17,230 nucleotides of DNA from CAZLGO01 sp964559295 (GCA_964559295.1 CAZLGO010000034.1:1-17230); one strand, 5' to 3'. Positions 7,489-14,442 are shown, counted from the stretch's first letter. Translations and numbers: made by a program. The notes: generated by a model from the letters alone, not told the origin.

Positions 7489-7980
7489 ATGTATTTGGCT
7501 GGTGAAGCATTGGTTGGAGAGGGAAATGAAGTTGCCCATATAGATCTACTCATAGGAGACAAAGAAGGACCAGTTGGTCATGCATTTGCCAGTTCCCTTG
7601 CACATCAGATAGGAGAACATACGCCTCTTTTTGCAGTAATTGCACCGAACCTTGCAGCAAAACCTATCACAATGCTTGTGCCTAAGGTGAGCATTAAAAA
7701 AATGGATGATGCCATAAAGATGTTTGGACCTGCTCAGAAAGCTGTTGCTATGGCTGTCTCGGATTGTGTGGAAGATGGTGTAATCTCAAAAGAGAAAGTT
7801 GAAGAGATATGCATAGTCTGTGGTGTTTTCATACATCCTGCAGCCACAGACCACGACAAGATATATGAGTACAACTACGAAGCAACAAAATTAGCCATAA
7901 AAAGAGCATTCAGTGGGGAACCATCTGTTGATGAGATTCTTCAGAAAAAAGATACAATAGAACATCCATTCTACAAATAG
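7489..7980 (+). CDS. fae: Formaldehyde-activating enzyme (Fae)
   Basis: Fae condenses formaldehyde with tetrahydromethanopterin to methylene-H4MPT. This protein of 163 residues aligns with stand-alone Fae along its whole length: the N-terminal GEALVGEG..VAHIDLLIGD includes the proposed catalytic His17, followed by GPVGHAFA, PLFAVIAPNL, a FGPAQKAVAMAV segment and IHPAATDHDKIYEYNYEATKLAIKRA. There is no C-terminal hexulose-6-phosphate synthase domain, so it is not the Fae-Hps fusion found in many methanogens. The ATG follows AAGGAG at 8 bases spacing. It is transcribed alone, convergent with the MBL-rhodanese gene. In a methanogen it would scavenge formaldehyde into the C1 pathway or detoxify it; a non-catalytic pterin-related role of a paralogue cannot be excluded. 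The middle of the protein departs somewhat from bacterial Fae (for example ICIVCGVF). Confidence 0.92.
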   Translation: MYLAGEALVGEGNEVAHIDLLIGDKEGPVGHAFASSLAHQIGEHTPLFAVIAPNLAAKPITMLVPKVSIKKMDDAIKMFGPAQKAVAMAVSDCVEDGVISKEKVEEICIVCGVFIHPAATDHDKIYEYNYEATKLAIKRAFSGEPSVDEILQKKDTIEHPFYK

Positions 7981-7992
7981 TTCCAAATGTAT

Positions 7993-8010
7993 CCTTTTTA
8001 TTTTTTACGG
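7993..8010 (+). terminator. Oligo-T terminator after fae
   Basis: The T-rich stretch CCTTTTTATTTTTTACGG starts about 12 bases after the fae stop, in the 60-base convergent gap to the MBL-rhodanese gene. There is no hairpin; oligo-T alone is a typical archaeal transcription stop. Confidence 0.5.
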
Positions 8011-8040
8011 TTTCAGTTGGCTATAAGAAAATTAAAAACT

Positions 8041-9408
8041 TTATTCTCCCTCTGCACTATAACCAGCATTTTTCCATGCCATCATGCCACCCAAAACATT
8101 CGTTACCTTCTCATAACCATGCATTTTTAATATACTGGATGCAATACTTGTTTTAAATCCTGAATCACAAATTACAACTATGTTTTTTTCTCTTGGAATC
8201 TCATCTAGATGTTTTTTTAGATGTCCTACATAGATATGATGGGAACCTTCTATATGATTTTTTTCCCAATTATTGATATCCCTCACATCAAGAATAAAAA
8301 TAGAATCCTCCTTCCTATGCTTTTTAAGTTCTTGGACTGACCACGTATTTATCTTTTCTATTTCTTCCGCAGCCACATACCAAGTAAAAAATCCTCCAGC
8401 AAGATAACCATGGATGTTGTCATATCCAAGACGAATGAAATACCTTAAAGCTCTATCCAATTTTAGATTTCCCTCATGGATTATGATAATTGGGTCTTTG
8501 TAATTAAGAAACCATCCAACAAAAGCTGGCAATCCATCCTCCCATATGTTTATGCTACCTGGTATATGACCACATGCGTAACTTGTGGGCATTCTTATAT
8601 CCACAATTTGAGCGCAATTTTTCCTATATTCTTTTAATTGCTCTATATCTAAAGGTTTAAGATAAGGAAATTTGTGTAAAATTGGTGGACCCTCTTTGTT
8701 ATGTTTCTCCATTTTTCTAAAATAAGGAGGTCTGTAGAGTCTTTCATTTAATTTATACGCAACAAACTCCTTCTTACTCTTTTGAAGCAAAAGATTTGTT
8801 TTCTTTTCATATCCAATAGTCGTAAGCTCATTTTTGCTTATATCTGCTCCACAAACAGAACCTGCGCCATGGGCAGGACATAAGATAACATTATCCCCCA
8901 AAAGCAATATTTTTTTGAAGATGCTGTCATAAAGCTTTTCTGACATCTCTTCTGCCCTATCTTCGCCGTAAAGATCAGTTCTGCCTACCTCACCAGCGAA
9001 TAAAGTATCACCTGTAAAAACCATGTATATATCATCTGAGACTTCCCTATTTTTTAAAGTAATAGAGATGCTCTCATCAGTATGTCCAGGTGTCTCGATA
9101 ACCTCCAATTCAAGCATTCCTATCTCAAATCTATCTCCCTCTTTAGTGCTTTTTCCGTATGCAAAATCCAAGTTGGAACCATGATGTATTTCTGCGCCAA
9201 CAAGATGGGAAAGCTCCAAAGAACCTATCACATAATCTTCATTTCTGTGAGTTTCAAATATGTGTTCTATTCTTAGATCATGCTTTTTTGCGATTTTTAG
9301 ATAAATATCGCAATCTCTTCTTGGATCCACAACTGCAGCTTCTTTTTCAGATCCTATGAGGTAGGAATTATGGGCAATTCCCTCAGACTTTATCTTCTCA
9401 AATATCAT
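8041..9408 (-). CDS. Metallo-beta-lactamase / double rhodanese fusion, persulfide dioxygenase-like
   Basis: This 455-residue fusion resembles persulfide dioxygenase-rhodanese proteins such as CstB. Residues 1 to about 210 are a metallo-beta-lactamase domain of the ETHE1-like group: THRNEDY at 53-59 replaces THxHxDH, TPGH has H109, TGDT has D134, and CPAHG has H180. H54, H109 and D134 correspond to the His2-Asp iron triad of ETHE1, while two other ligands have become N56 and Y59. Two rhodanese domains follow, at about 250-345 (no active-site Cys; the loop reads IHEGNLKLD) and about 355-452 (CDSGFKTS, Cys414 as the likely persulfide carrier). There is no signal peptide. The gene follows the double rhodanese gene by 21 bases, with AAAGGG before its ATG, so the two form an operon. 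A role in sulfane-sulfur or persulfide handling is inferred; since oxygen is absent in methanogens, dioxygenase activity is doubtful or protective. Confidence 0.88.
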   Translation of the reverse strand: MIFEKIKSEGIAHNSYLIGSEKEAAVVDPRRDCDIYLKIAKKHDLRIEHIFETHRNEDYVIGSLELSHLVGAEIHHGSNLDFAYGKSTKEGDRFEIGMLELEVIETPGHTDESISITLKNREVSDDIYMVFTGDTLFAGEVGRTDLYGEDRAEEMSEKLYDSIFKKILLLGDNVILCPAHGAGSVCGADISKNELTTIGYEKKTNLLLQKSKKEFVAYKLNERLYRPPYFRKMEKHNKEGPPILHKFPYLKPLDIEQLKEYRKNCAQIVDIRMPTSYACGHIPGSINIWEDGLPAFVGWFLNYKDPIIIIHEGNLKLDRALRYFIRLGYDNIHGYLAGGFFTWYVAAEEIEKINTWSVQELKKHRKEDSIFILDVRDINNWEKNHIEGSHHIYVGHLKKHLDEIPREKNIVVICDSGFKTSIASSILKMHGYEKVTNVLGGMMAWKNAGYSAEGE

Positions 9409-9429
9409 TTATTCGCGCCCTTTTACCAA

Positions 9430-10308
9430 TTAGACAGGGTTTTTACCTGTCACCGTTGGATTATCTGGATAAGAAGTCCATTCAGTGAATGAACCTTCAT
9501 AAATTTTGACTTTAGGATAGTAAAGGTACCATTTTAGAATAATAAACACGCTGGTCGCTTTTCTACCGGTGCCGCAATAGCAGATGATTGTCTTATCAGA
9601 AGTTATGTTGTGCTCCTCAAGAATGGATTGAATTTCCTCATGGGGTCTCAGTAAGCTTTTGTTCTCCTCATCCATTAGAGTGGTCCAAGGCAAATTGATA
9701 GCTCCTGGAATATGACCAGGCTTGATCCATGGTCCTTGACCTTCGTAAATAGCTGCAGAACGGGTATCCAAAACAATTACATCCTCAAGATCCTTTATTT
9801 TTTTGAATTCTTCATGTTTGATGAAGTATTCTCTGCAAACTTCAACCACAAAATCAGATTCTTCTACCTTTGGAAAGACTTTTGTAAGATATCTACTCTC
9901 CTTTTTCCATTTTTCAATACCGCCATCAAGAATATAAACTTTATTATGCCCAAAACGCGCCAGGGAATATGCCATTACAGCTTGTTCAATTCCCTCGCCT
10001 TTGCATTCGAAAGATCCAGCGCCAGTGTAAACAACAACAGGCAAATCATTCTTAAGACCTATGCGACTCAAAATTGCCTGAATCGACTTTGAAGGTGCAT
10101 ACATTGCTGGTTGATCTTTTAATGTTACGTGCAATAATCCTTCATTCATATAAAAAGCGCCAGGAATGTGTCCTTGAATATAATCATGAACTGTAGGCTG
10201 AACATCTAATATCATGAGATCTTTGTCTTCAAGATGGTTCTCCAACCAAGATGTAGAAACCCATTTGATTTTACCTTTACGGTGAGGATAAGGGTAAATT
10301 TTTTCCAT
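9430..10308 (-). CDS. Double-rhodanese sulfurtransferase (thiosulfate/mercaptopyruvate type)
   Basis: This protein has 292 residues with two rhodanese domains, the usual size of SseA-type sulfurtransferases. The N-terminal domain (about 15-150: WLENHLEDKDLMILDVQP, GHIPGAFYMN, VYILDGGIEKW) has no Cys at the catalytic loop position (VYTGAGSFE). The C-terminal domain (about 165-290: VIVLDTRSAAIYEG, GHIPGAINLPW) has the active loop CGTGRKAT with Cys245. CGTGRKAT is near the thiosulfate-type loop pattern, but substrate cannot be settled from the loop alone. The start ATG follows AGGGGATAG. It is the first gene of a two-gene operon with the MBL-rhodanese fusion, behind a TATA box near 10407. It probably moves sulfane sulfur between donors and acceptors, handing it to the fusion protein or to Fe-S or tRNA thiolation pathways. 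Confidence 0.9.
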   Translation of the reverse strand: MEKIYPYPHRKGKIKWVSTSWLENHLEDKDLMILDVQPTVHDYIQGHIPGAFYMNEGLLHVTLKDQPAMYAPSKSIQAILSRIGLKNDLPVVVYTGAGSFECKGEGIEQAVMAYSLARFGHNKVYILDGGIEKWKKESRYLTKVFPKVEESDFVVEVCREYFIKHEEFKKIKDLEDVIVLDTRSAAIYEGQGPWIKPGHIPGAINLPWTTLMDEENKSLLRPHEEIQSILEEHNITSDKTIICYCGTGRKATSVFIILKWYLYYPKVKIYEGSFTEWTSYPDNPTVTGKNPV

Positions 10309-10464
10309 AGACTATCCCCTAATATTTGTAATTGTTCTAAACTACGAAGAATCAGCATATCAAACCTAAAAAAGGAAAAAAATGTTTAGTGATACAATCA
10401 CAGCATATAAACAGATTGGGAGGAAAAGCTAAGGTATCTAATATCCTTATCAAAATAACTGTAA
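10309..10464 (-). promoter_or_regulatory. Promoter of the rhodanese operon with possible operator
   Basis: On the minus strand the best box A is TTTATATG at 10404-10411; transcription would start near 10380, giving a leader of about 70 bases. Touching the box is the inverted repeat GTGAT-n3-ATCAC (10389-10401), a typical repressor position. CAGCATAT (plus strand) occurs at both 10353-10360 and 10401-10408, 48 bases apart. The runs T7 and T6 on the minus strand (10368-10382) could end the transcript of the upstream PRC-barrel operon, but they overlap the predicted start site, so this reading is uncertain. Confidence 0.45.
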
Positions 10465-10731
10465 TCATTCAGAAACTATTATAAATTCGCCTACCTTCTC
10501 AACCTTTTCAAATGGCACAAGAAGGTGATCTCCTTTTTTCTTTGAGCCTCTTACATGTACTTTTTTGCCTGATTCCACTTTTATGACAATATCTATTATT
10601 TTTCCTGTCTTATCACTTATTATAAGGTCTTCTAATTCCCCTAAGATCCTGGCATTGTTTGTCACAATCGTGTATCCTTTAATATCACTTCCGATCATCT
10701 CTTCCCCTTCTTTAATTTTTCTCTCTTCCAT
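10465..10731 (-). CDS. PRC-barrel domain protein
   Basis: This small protein (88 residues from the chosen start) is almost all one PRC-barrel domain, from IGSDIKGYTIVTNNARILG through LEDLIISDKTGKIIDIVI to HLLVPFEKVEKVGEFIIV. PRC-barrels occur in photosynthetic reaction centre subunit H, in RimM and in many small archaeal proteins of unknown role; the archaeal ones are thought to be adaptor or RNA/protein-binding modules. The ATG at 10731 is preferred because AGGTGA lies 5 bases upstream inside cobY, giving a 20-base overlap. Alternatives are GTG at 10740 and ATG at 10698 (MIGSDIKGY), which also has AAGGGG upstream and would leave just the domain. It is the last gene of the marker 14-cobY-PRC operon. 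No function can be assigned. Confidence 0.82.
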   Translation of the reverse strand: MEERKIKEGEEMIGSDIKGYTIVTNNARILGELEDLIISDKTGKIIDIVIKVESGKKVHVRGSKKKGDHLLVPFEKVEKVGEFIIVSE

Positions 10732-11311
10732 CTTCCTCACCTAAAAATTTCTCCAAAAGTTTCATATCCTCACAATTATTGATATTTAGGGCAAGTTCAA
10801 TTTTTTTCATGGCAAGAACTTCCTCATCTTGCTGTTTGTTTATACTCCTTAATATATTTAATCCTGATGGAACCATGCCATCAAATACCATAGATGGTTT
10901 TAAATTATATTTATCAAAAATTTCCAGAGGGACAGCCACACACATAGCAGGTTTACCACACTTCCTATACTCCTCAACCACATGATCAATGGTATCGCTT
11001 CTAATAAGAGGCAGATCCGCTGATATTGTAAGTAAAATTCCCCTTAGTTTGGAAATAACAAACCCTAGATCAGATACATAATCCTCACCTGATGTTTTGA
11101 TGGTTTTTATTCCAAGTTTTTTCATTAATTCATGAGTTTTAGGAGTATATTTGCTCGTTACAACAACTATATCACTTATCATGGATGCACCTTCCAATGC
11201 ATCGATTACATACTGAATCATTGGTTTTCCTTTTATTCTGATGAGGGGCTTCTCTCCCCTAAAGTTCATCCTTGTGCCTTTTCCTCCAGCCATTATAATA
11301 GCTGTTATCAT
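10712..11311 (-). CDS. cobY: GTP:adenosylcobinamide-phosphate guanylyltransferase (CobY)
   Basis: CobY is the archaeal, non-orthologous replacement of CobU. It transfers GMP to adenosylcobinamide phosphate in late corrinoid assembly. This protein has 199 residues, normal for CobY, and a nucleotidyltransferase fold: the GTP-binding MAGGKGTRM is at 7-15, EKPLIRIKGKPMIQYVIDAL follows at about 20-39, and TISADLPLI (about 95-103) carries the metal-binding Asp. A related MobA-like transferase is the main alternative, but the size, the GIKTIKTSGEDYVSDLG segment and the archaeal setting favour CobY. The ATG has GGAG 8 bases upstream, 18 bases after the marker 14 gene. Proximity to mtr makes sense because MtrA uses a corrinoid, and the pairing with marker 14 may be functional. 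Confidence 0.88.
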   Translation of the reverse strand: MITAIIMAGGKGTRMNFRGEKPLIRIKGKPMIQYVIDALEGASMISDIVVVTSKYTPKTHELMKKLGIKTIKTSGEDYVSDLGFVISKLRGILLTISADLPLIRSDTIDHVVEEYRKCGKPAMCVAVPLEIFDKYNLKPSMVFDGMVPSGLNILRSINKQQDEEVLAMKKIELALNINNCEDMKLLEKFLGEEDGREKN

Positions 11312-11329
11312 TTAAAAACTCCATAAAAT

Positions 11330-12811
11330 CTAAGTTTTCGATCTTTGAAGCTTTATTCTCTGAGCCAAGATACACACCTCGCCTTGATTACCGCCTACCG
11401 GAATATGGGGTGTACCAAGAGAATTCATGCATCGTGCCATCATGGCAGCACCGAGTGCAAGAGCGTCTGACACAAAAACCGTGTCTCTGAAGATATCTTT
11501 CGAATATTCGAGAATCAAATGGGGCTTTCTACCTGTTATTCCAGCTCTACCTGTTACTCCAAGTACAGAACCATCTTCAATGACCCCTTCGTCCATTGCC
11601 TCATTTATCAAACGTTTTACAATAATCGCACTTACATAATCAAGGGTTGCAAAGAGAGTTGGCATGCCTTTCTCTTCGTAAATCACATGACCGATCTTGG
11701 TTAGCTCGGGAAGTTTGTCTCCATTTTCACCGGCGTCACATCCTATAAGTGTGGTGCCAGCAGCATATGCAGCTTTAGGGTCTACAGGAACCGTTCCAAA
11801 TCTATCCCTGCCTTTTGGGACTTTCCTTATGTCAACATGATCATGAACCATCTGGGCGTAGTCTGATGCAGCCTCCCAATCAGCATGTTTTATGATGCTT
11901 TTTTTGTAGATATCTATGGCAGCTCCTCCTACTTCATCAACTTTTCCAGTGCCGCGTATTAGAGCATCTGGTATGGCACCTGCAAATCCACAGAAGTTTC
12001 CGATGGTTCTTGCATATGGTTTCTCGCTATTTGTTATCCTGCCTGCAAGAGTTGTTCCAAAATCAATGGAAACACAGGGATTTCGAAAATCAATATCAGT
12101 CCATTTTGAACCAAGCTTTATGCCTGCTGTTACAAGCTCCCCTTCCATTTCATTTGCAACCACAACACGTCCTGTAGGAGGAATTACACTTACAACCGCA
12201 CCATCAAAGGCTATCTTTTCAATGAGTGTGTAATCCCTTACTCCTTCTGGTACGTTTTCCTTCGAAAGAGCTGGTGACATCTTTCTTGGAGGTATACCTG
12301 CTTTAAGGCAACCCTCTGCAAGGGCAATTATAAGCTGTCCAACCTCTTCTGGGGAAGCAAAACCTGCAGTAACTCCTGTTGAACGTACAACAAAGTGCAG
12401 ATCATCTTTTATATCGATTTTTGACCTTTTCACCGACTCTAATATCGTATCTCTTATCATCTCAGATACAGATTCCCTTGTAAGTTTTACATTCCATATT
12501 GTCTCTCCAAATATCTCTTCGCCTTTTTTTGGTTTTCTAATGTCTCTTGTCATTCGCACAGTCTTATCAAGTAGATATGTCCTTCCAGTTTTCAGGTTTG
12601 TAGCTGTTAAGATGCATTTTGTGGTGGTATTTCCCAATTCAACAGAAGCTACAATATAATAAGGATCTGGTCTGGACTCTGAAAGGGATCCTGACATCTT
12701 TTTCATGAAAGGTGATGCCTTTATGTCCGAAATTGATATGTACTTGCTCTTTGCAATAACAGGTTTCGGACGCAACCCCAATAGTTTCCGAAAAAGCGAC
12801 AATGAATACAC
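11330..12811 (-). CDS. Methanogenesis marker protein 14 (ASKHA-type ATPase-like, function unknown)
   Basis: This protein of 493 residues matches the conserved methanogen-specific family called methanogenesis marker 14. It looks like a member of the sugar kinase/Hsc70/actin (ASKHA) fold: VASVELGNTTTK (54-65) and VSIDFGTTLAGR (247-258) resemble phosphate-binding hairpins of the two lobes, and VLGVTGRAGITGRKP near residue 430 resembles a glycine-rich adenosine loop. No membrane segment, signal peptide or CxxC iron-sulfur motif is seen. The start is a GTG, with AAAGG just upstream; the next in-frame ATG would remove about 35 residues, which look variable, so the N-terminus is uncertain. It is first in an operon with cobY and a PRC-barrel gene, immediately downstream of the mtrH terminator. 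The family has no established biochemical role. Confidence 0.9.
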   Translation of the reverse strand: MYSLSLFRKLLGLRPKPVIAKSKYISISDIKASPFMKKMSGSLSESRPDPYYIVASVELGNTTTKCILTATNLKTGRTYLLDKTVRMTRDIRKPKKGEEIFGETIWNVKLTRESVSEMIRDTILESVKRSKIDIKDDLHFVVRSTGVTAGFASPEEVGQLIIALAEGCLKAGIPPRKMSPALSKENVPEGVRDYTLIEKIAFDGAVVSVIPPTGRVVVANEMEGELVTAGIKLGSKWTDIDFRNPCVSIDFGTTLAGRITNSEKPYARTIGNFCGFAGAIPDALIRGTGKVDEVGGAAIDIYKKSIIKHADWEAASDYAQMVHDHVDIRKVPKGRDRFGTVPVDPKAAYAAGTTLIGCDAGENGDKLPELTKIGHVIYEEKGMPTLFATLDYVSAIIVKRLINEAMDEGVIEDGSVLGVTGRAGITGRKPHLILEYSKDIFRDTVFVSDALALGAAMMARCMNSLGTPHIPVGGNQGEVCILAQRIKLQRSKT

Positions 12812-12852
12812 CTGCCTTTAAAAGTTCATCAAATAAGGTTCATCAAAAGAAG

Positions 12853-12860
12853 ATATAAAT
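12853..12860 (-). promoter_or_regulatory. Box A of the marker 14-cobY-PRC promoter
   Basis: On the minus strand this reads TTTATATC, about 45 bases before the GTG of marker 14; transcription would start near 12830, leaving a short leader of about 20 bases. Between the box and the start site lie two exact 10-base direct repeats, TTTGATGAAC, at 12838-12847 and 12824-12833. Confidence 0.55.
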
Positions 12861-12949
12861 TTTGCGAATTTTCTTGTTCCCAAAAGAATTAAACTGTAAA
12901 ATAAATCAAACGTCAATGCTTCTATCTTTCCAAAAATCGAAGATTTTAT

Positions 12950-12988
12950 TAAAAAAATAAAAAAAGAGGTTCAGGCGAAAAATTCGCC
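12950..12988 (-). terminator. Hairpin plus oligo-T terminator of the mtr operon
   Basis: About 22 bases after the mtrH stop, the minus strand has GGCGAA-TTT-TTCGCC (12974-12988), a perfect six-pair stem, followed by T7-A-T7 (about 12950-12966). The position and structure fit the end of the mtr transcript and separate it from the marker 14 operon. Confidence 0.8.
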
Positions 12989-13010
12989 CCTTTACAATTG
13001 TTTTGCCAAA

Positions 13011-13943
13011 TCAGAGCAGTTTAAAGAATGGATGTTCTTCAATTGGCTCTGTTCCAATGTCCTTTACCGCTTCTGTTATGAATATATCGCACATTGCACA
13101 TGCTGGGAATGCCATAGCTGCGTTTTCTATTGGACCGATAAGGACAAAGTCCCCTCCAGCCATTTGCTGAATTAAGTTTGATCCAACGTCTGCTACTGGC
13201 CATGCTTCTTCGTGTTCTTTTTTGTATTCTCTCATCCAGTCCCATGCTGATGGAACATTGTGGATACCGCTTCCAACAGGGTAACCCCATTTGCTCTTAA
13301 CTACGAAGGAAGTTCTAACTGCCATACCAGCTCCTTGACCCAGCGGAGTTACAGCAACGTCCATAAGTGGTTTTGTTATACCACATTCTTCAGCCATCTG
13401 GAGTAGTCCTTTGTCTATAACTCCTCCGCCGTCTTCCCATATGGCAATTTTACCTTCCACTGTCATGTCCATTGCATTGAAACCCAAAACAATTGAAGCT
13501 GACAGATCTGTGTCCTTTAGAGCATCTATTTCTTCTGCAGCAGCAGCCATGTTTATTGAGTTATAAATACCCCTTTCTGCAAGTCCAACCTCTGTTGCGT
13601 AATTTGCACCAGCTGTTCTTGCTTCTGCGTCTGTTGAGTCTATAAGAAATGGTACATCTGTAACTTCACCAACAAATTCCAGATATTTTACTATTGCCTC
13701 TGGAGTTGCACCGAATGTGTGCACAAAGTGCGGGTTTCCAGTTACATCAGACATTTCCTCTTGCTTTTTTATCAAAGCTTCTGCCTTTTCTTTATCAAAT
13801 ACTCCTTTTTTTTCGTCTTCTATAATATGGTGTCCACCATAAAATATTGTACCTGCTAAAACAGTTGGATATTCACCTGGTTGACCACCGACATTCACAC
13901 CAGCAATATCTAAAACAACTTGTTCTTTATCAAACCTAAACAT
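13011..13943 (-). CDS. mtrH: Methyl-H4MPT:CoM methyltransferase subunit MtrH
   Basis: MtrH (310 residues, full length) is the peripheral catalytic subunit that takes the methyl group from methyl-tetrahydromethanopterin and passes it to the Co(I) corrinoid on MtrA. The N-terminus FRFDKEQVVLDIAGVNVGGQ, GTIFYGGHHIIEDEKKG and the PLGQGAGMAVRTSFVVKSKWG region are characteristic. The fold is a TIM barrel like the pterin-binding methyltransferases. The ATG follows GGAGG with a longer than usual spacing of about 8 bases. It is the last gene of the operon, 17 bases after mtrG, and is followed by a hairpin terminator. No membrane segment is seen, as expected for a cytoplasmic-face subunit. Confidence 0.97.
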   Translation of the reverse strand: MFRFDKEQVVLDIAGVNVGGQPGEYPTVLAGTIFYGGHHIIEDEKKGVFDKEKAEALIKKQEEMSDVTGNPHFVHTFGATPEAIVKYLEFVGEVTDVPFLIDSTDAEARTAGANYATEVGLAERGIYNSINMAAAAEEIDALKDTDLSASIVLGFNAMDMTVEGKIAIWEDGGGVIDKGLLQMAEECGITKPLMDVAVTPLGQGAGMAVRTSFVVKSKWGYPVGSGIHNVPSAWDWMREYKKEHEEAWPVADVGSNLIQQMAGGDFVLIGPIENAAMAFPACAMCDIFITEAVKDIGTEPIEEHPFFKLL

Positions 13944-13960
13944 GCCTAAACCTCCTGCTT

Positions 13961-14212
13961 TTATATACTACCAAACATTGCCCCCATCATCATCATTTTG
14001 TATGTTACCATCAACAGTATGATGAGTCCTATTACCACGCCATATAAAATGCCAATATCCCTACCTATCTGTTGACCTACTCTTTGAGAGATTTCACCGG
14101 CTGTAAATTCAACCTTCTCCTCAATTGCATCTAATCTCTCATTAGCCTTGTTGAACTCCTCTTCAGGGATAATGACATGGGGTATAGTTGGAGTTTCCTC
14201 TTCTTCTGCCAT
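13961..14212 (-). CDS. mtrG: Methyl-H4MPT:CoM methyltransferase subunit MtrG
   Basis: MtrG is a small single-span subunit (83 residues) of the membrane-bound Mtr complex. An acidic N-terminus and a helical EEEFNKANERLDAIEEKVEF stretch (about 17-36) are followed by a membrane helix at about 53-72 and a Met-rich tail (YKMMMMGAMF). The segment QQIGRDIGILYG just before the membrane helix resembles the IGxDQRL segment of MtrA and MtrF. Its ATG uses the GGAGG that overlaps the end of mtrF, five bases away, so the two are translationally coupled. It helps organise the stalk region; it has no known catalytic role. Confidence 0.94.
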   Translation of the reverse strand: MAEEEETPTIPHVIIPEEEFNKANERLDAIEEKVEFTAGEISQRVGQQIGRDIGILYGVVIGLIILLMVTYKMMMMGAMFGSI

Positions 14213-14216
14213 TTGA

Positions 14217-14429
14217 TTATCCTCCCATCAATCTGTATAGATAGTATATCATGGGTAGACCTACCAAGACCATAGCTAAGATGAATCCTGTAGCCATTCC
14301 TGATATTCTCGTGTATATGAGTCCTGAAAACAGTCTTTGGTCCCTACCGATCAACTGAACTCGGTATTTTATGTCCTCTACAGTGTCTTCGAGAGCTCTT
14401 ATATTTGGTTTGTTTGATATTAAGATCAT
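14217..14429 (-). CDS. mtrF: Methyl-H4MPT:CoM methyltransferase subunit MtrF
   Basis: MtrF is a 70-residue membrane subunit with a predicted amphipathic or coiled helix at about 10-30, IGRDQRL at 27-33 and one membrane helix at about 43-65. It is closely similar to the C-terminal anchor of MtrA, the known A/F relationship. The ATG follows GAGGAGGTG 13 bases after the mtrA stop. A stand-alone mtrF between mtrA and mtrG is the arrangement seen in Methanobacteriales and several other methanogen orders. Confidence 0.92.
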   Translation of the reverse strand: MILISNKPNIRALEDTVEDIKYRVQLIGRDQRLFSGLIYTRISGMATGFILAMVLVGLPMIYYLYRLMGG

Positions 14430-14442
14430 GCGAACACCTCCT

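Noticed and set aside
3863..10308. Genomic island between mvh and mtr, based on AT-richer genes
   Set aside because: No integrase, tRNA, attachment repeat or transposase is present, and highly expressed methanogenesis genes can differ in codon use from ordinary genes without transfer.
10712..11311. MobA-type molybdopterin guanylyltransferase
   Set aside because: The fold is shared, but size, archaeal setting and proximity to corrinoid-dependent mtr favour CobY; phylogeny would decide.
13039..13290. Second minus-strand frame inside mtrH, and a similar one inside mtrC (15913-16134)
   Set aside because: They are alternate frames of strongly conserved genes, with no ribosome binding site and no protein-like sequence.
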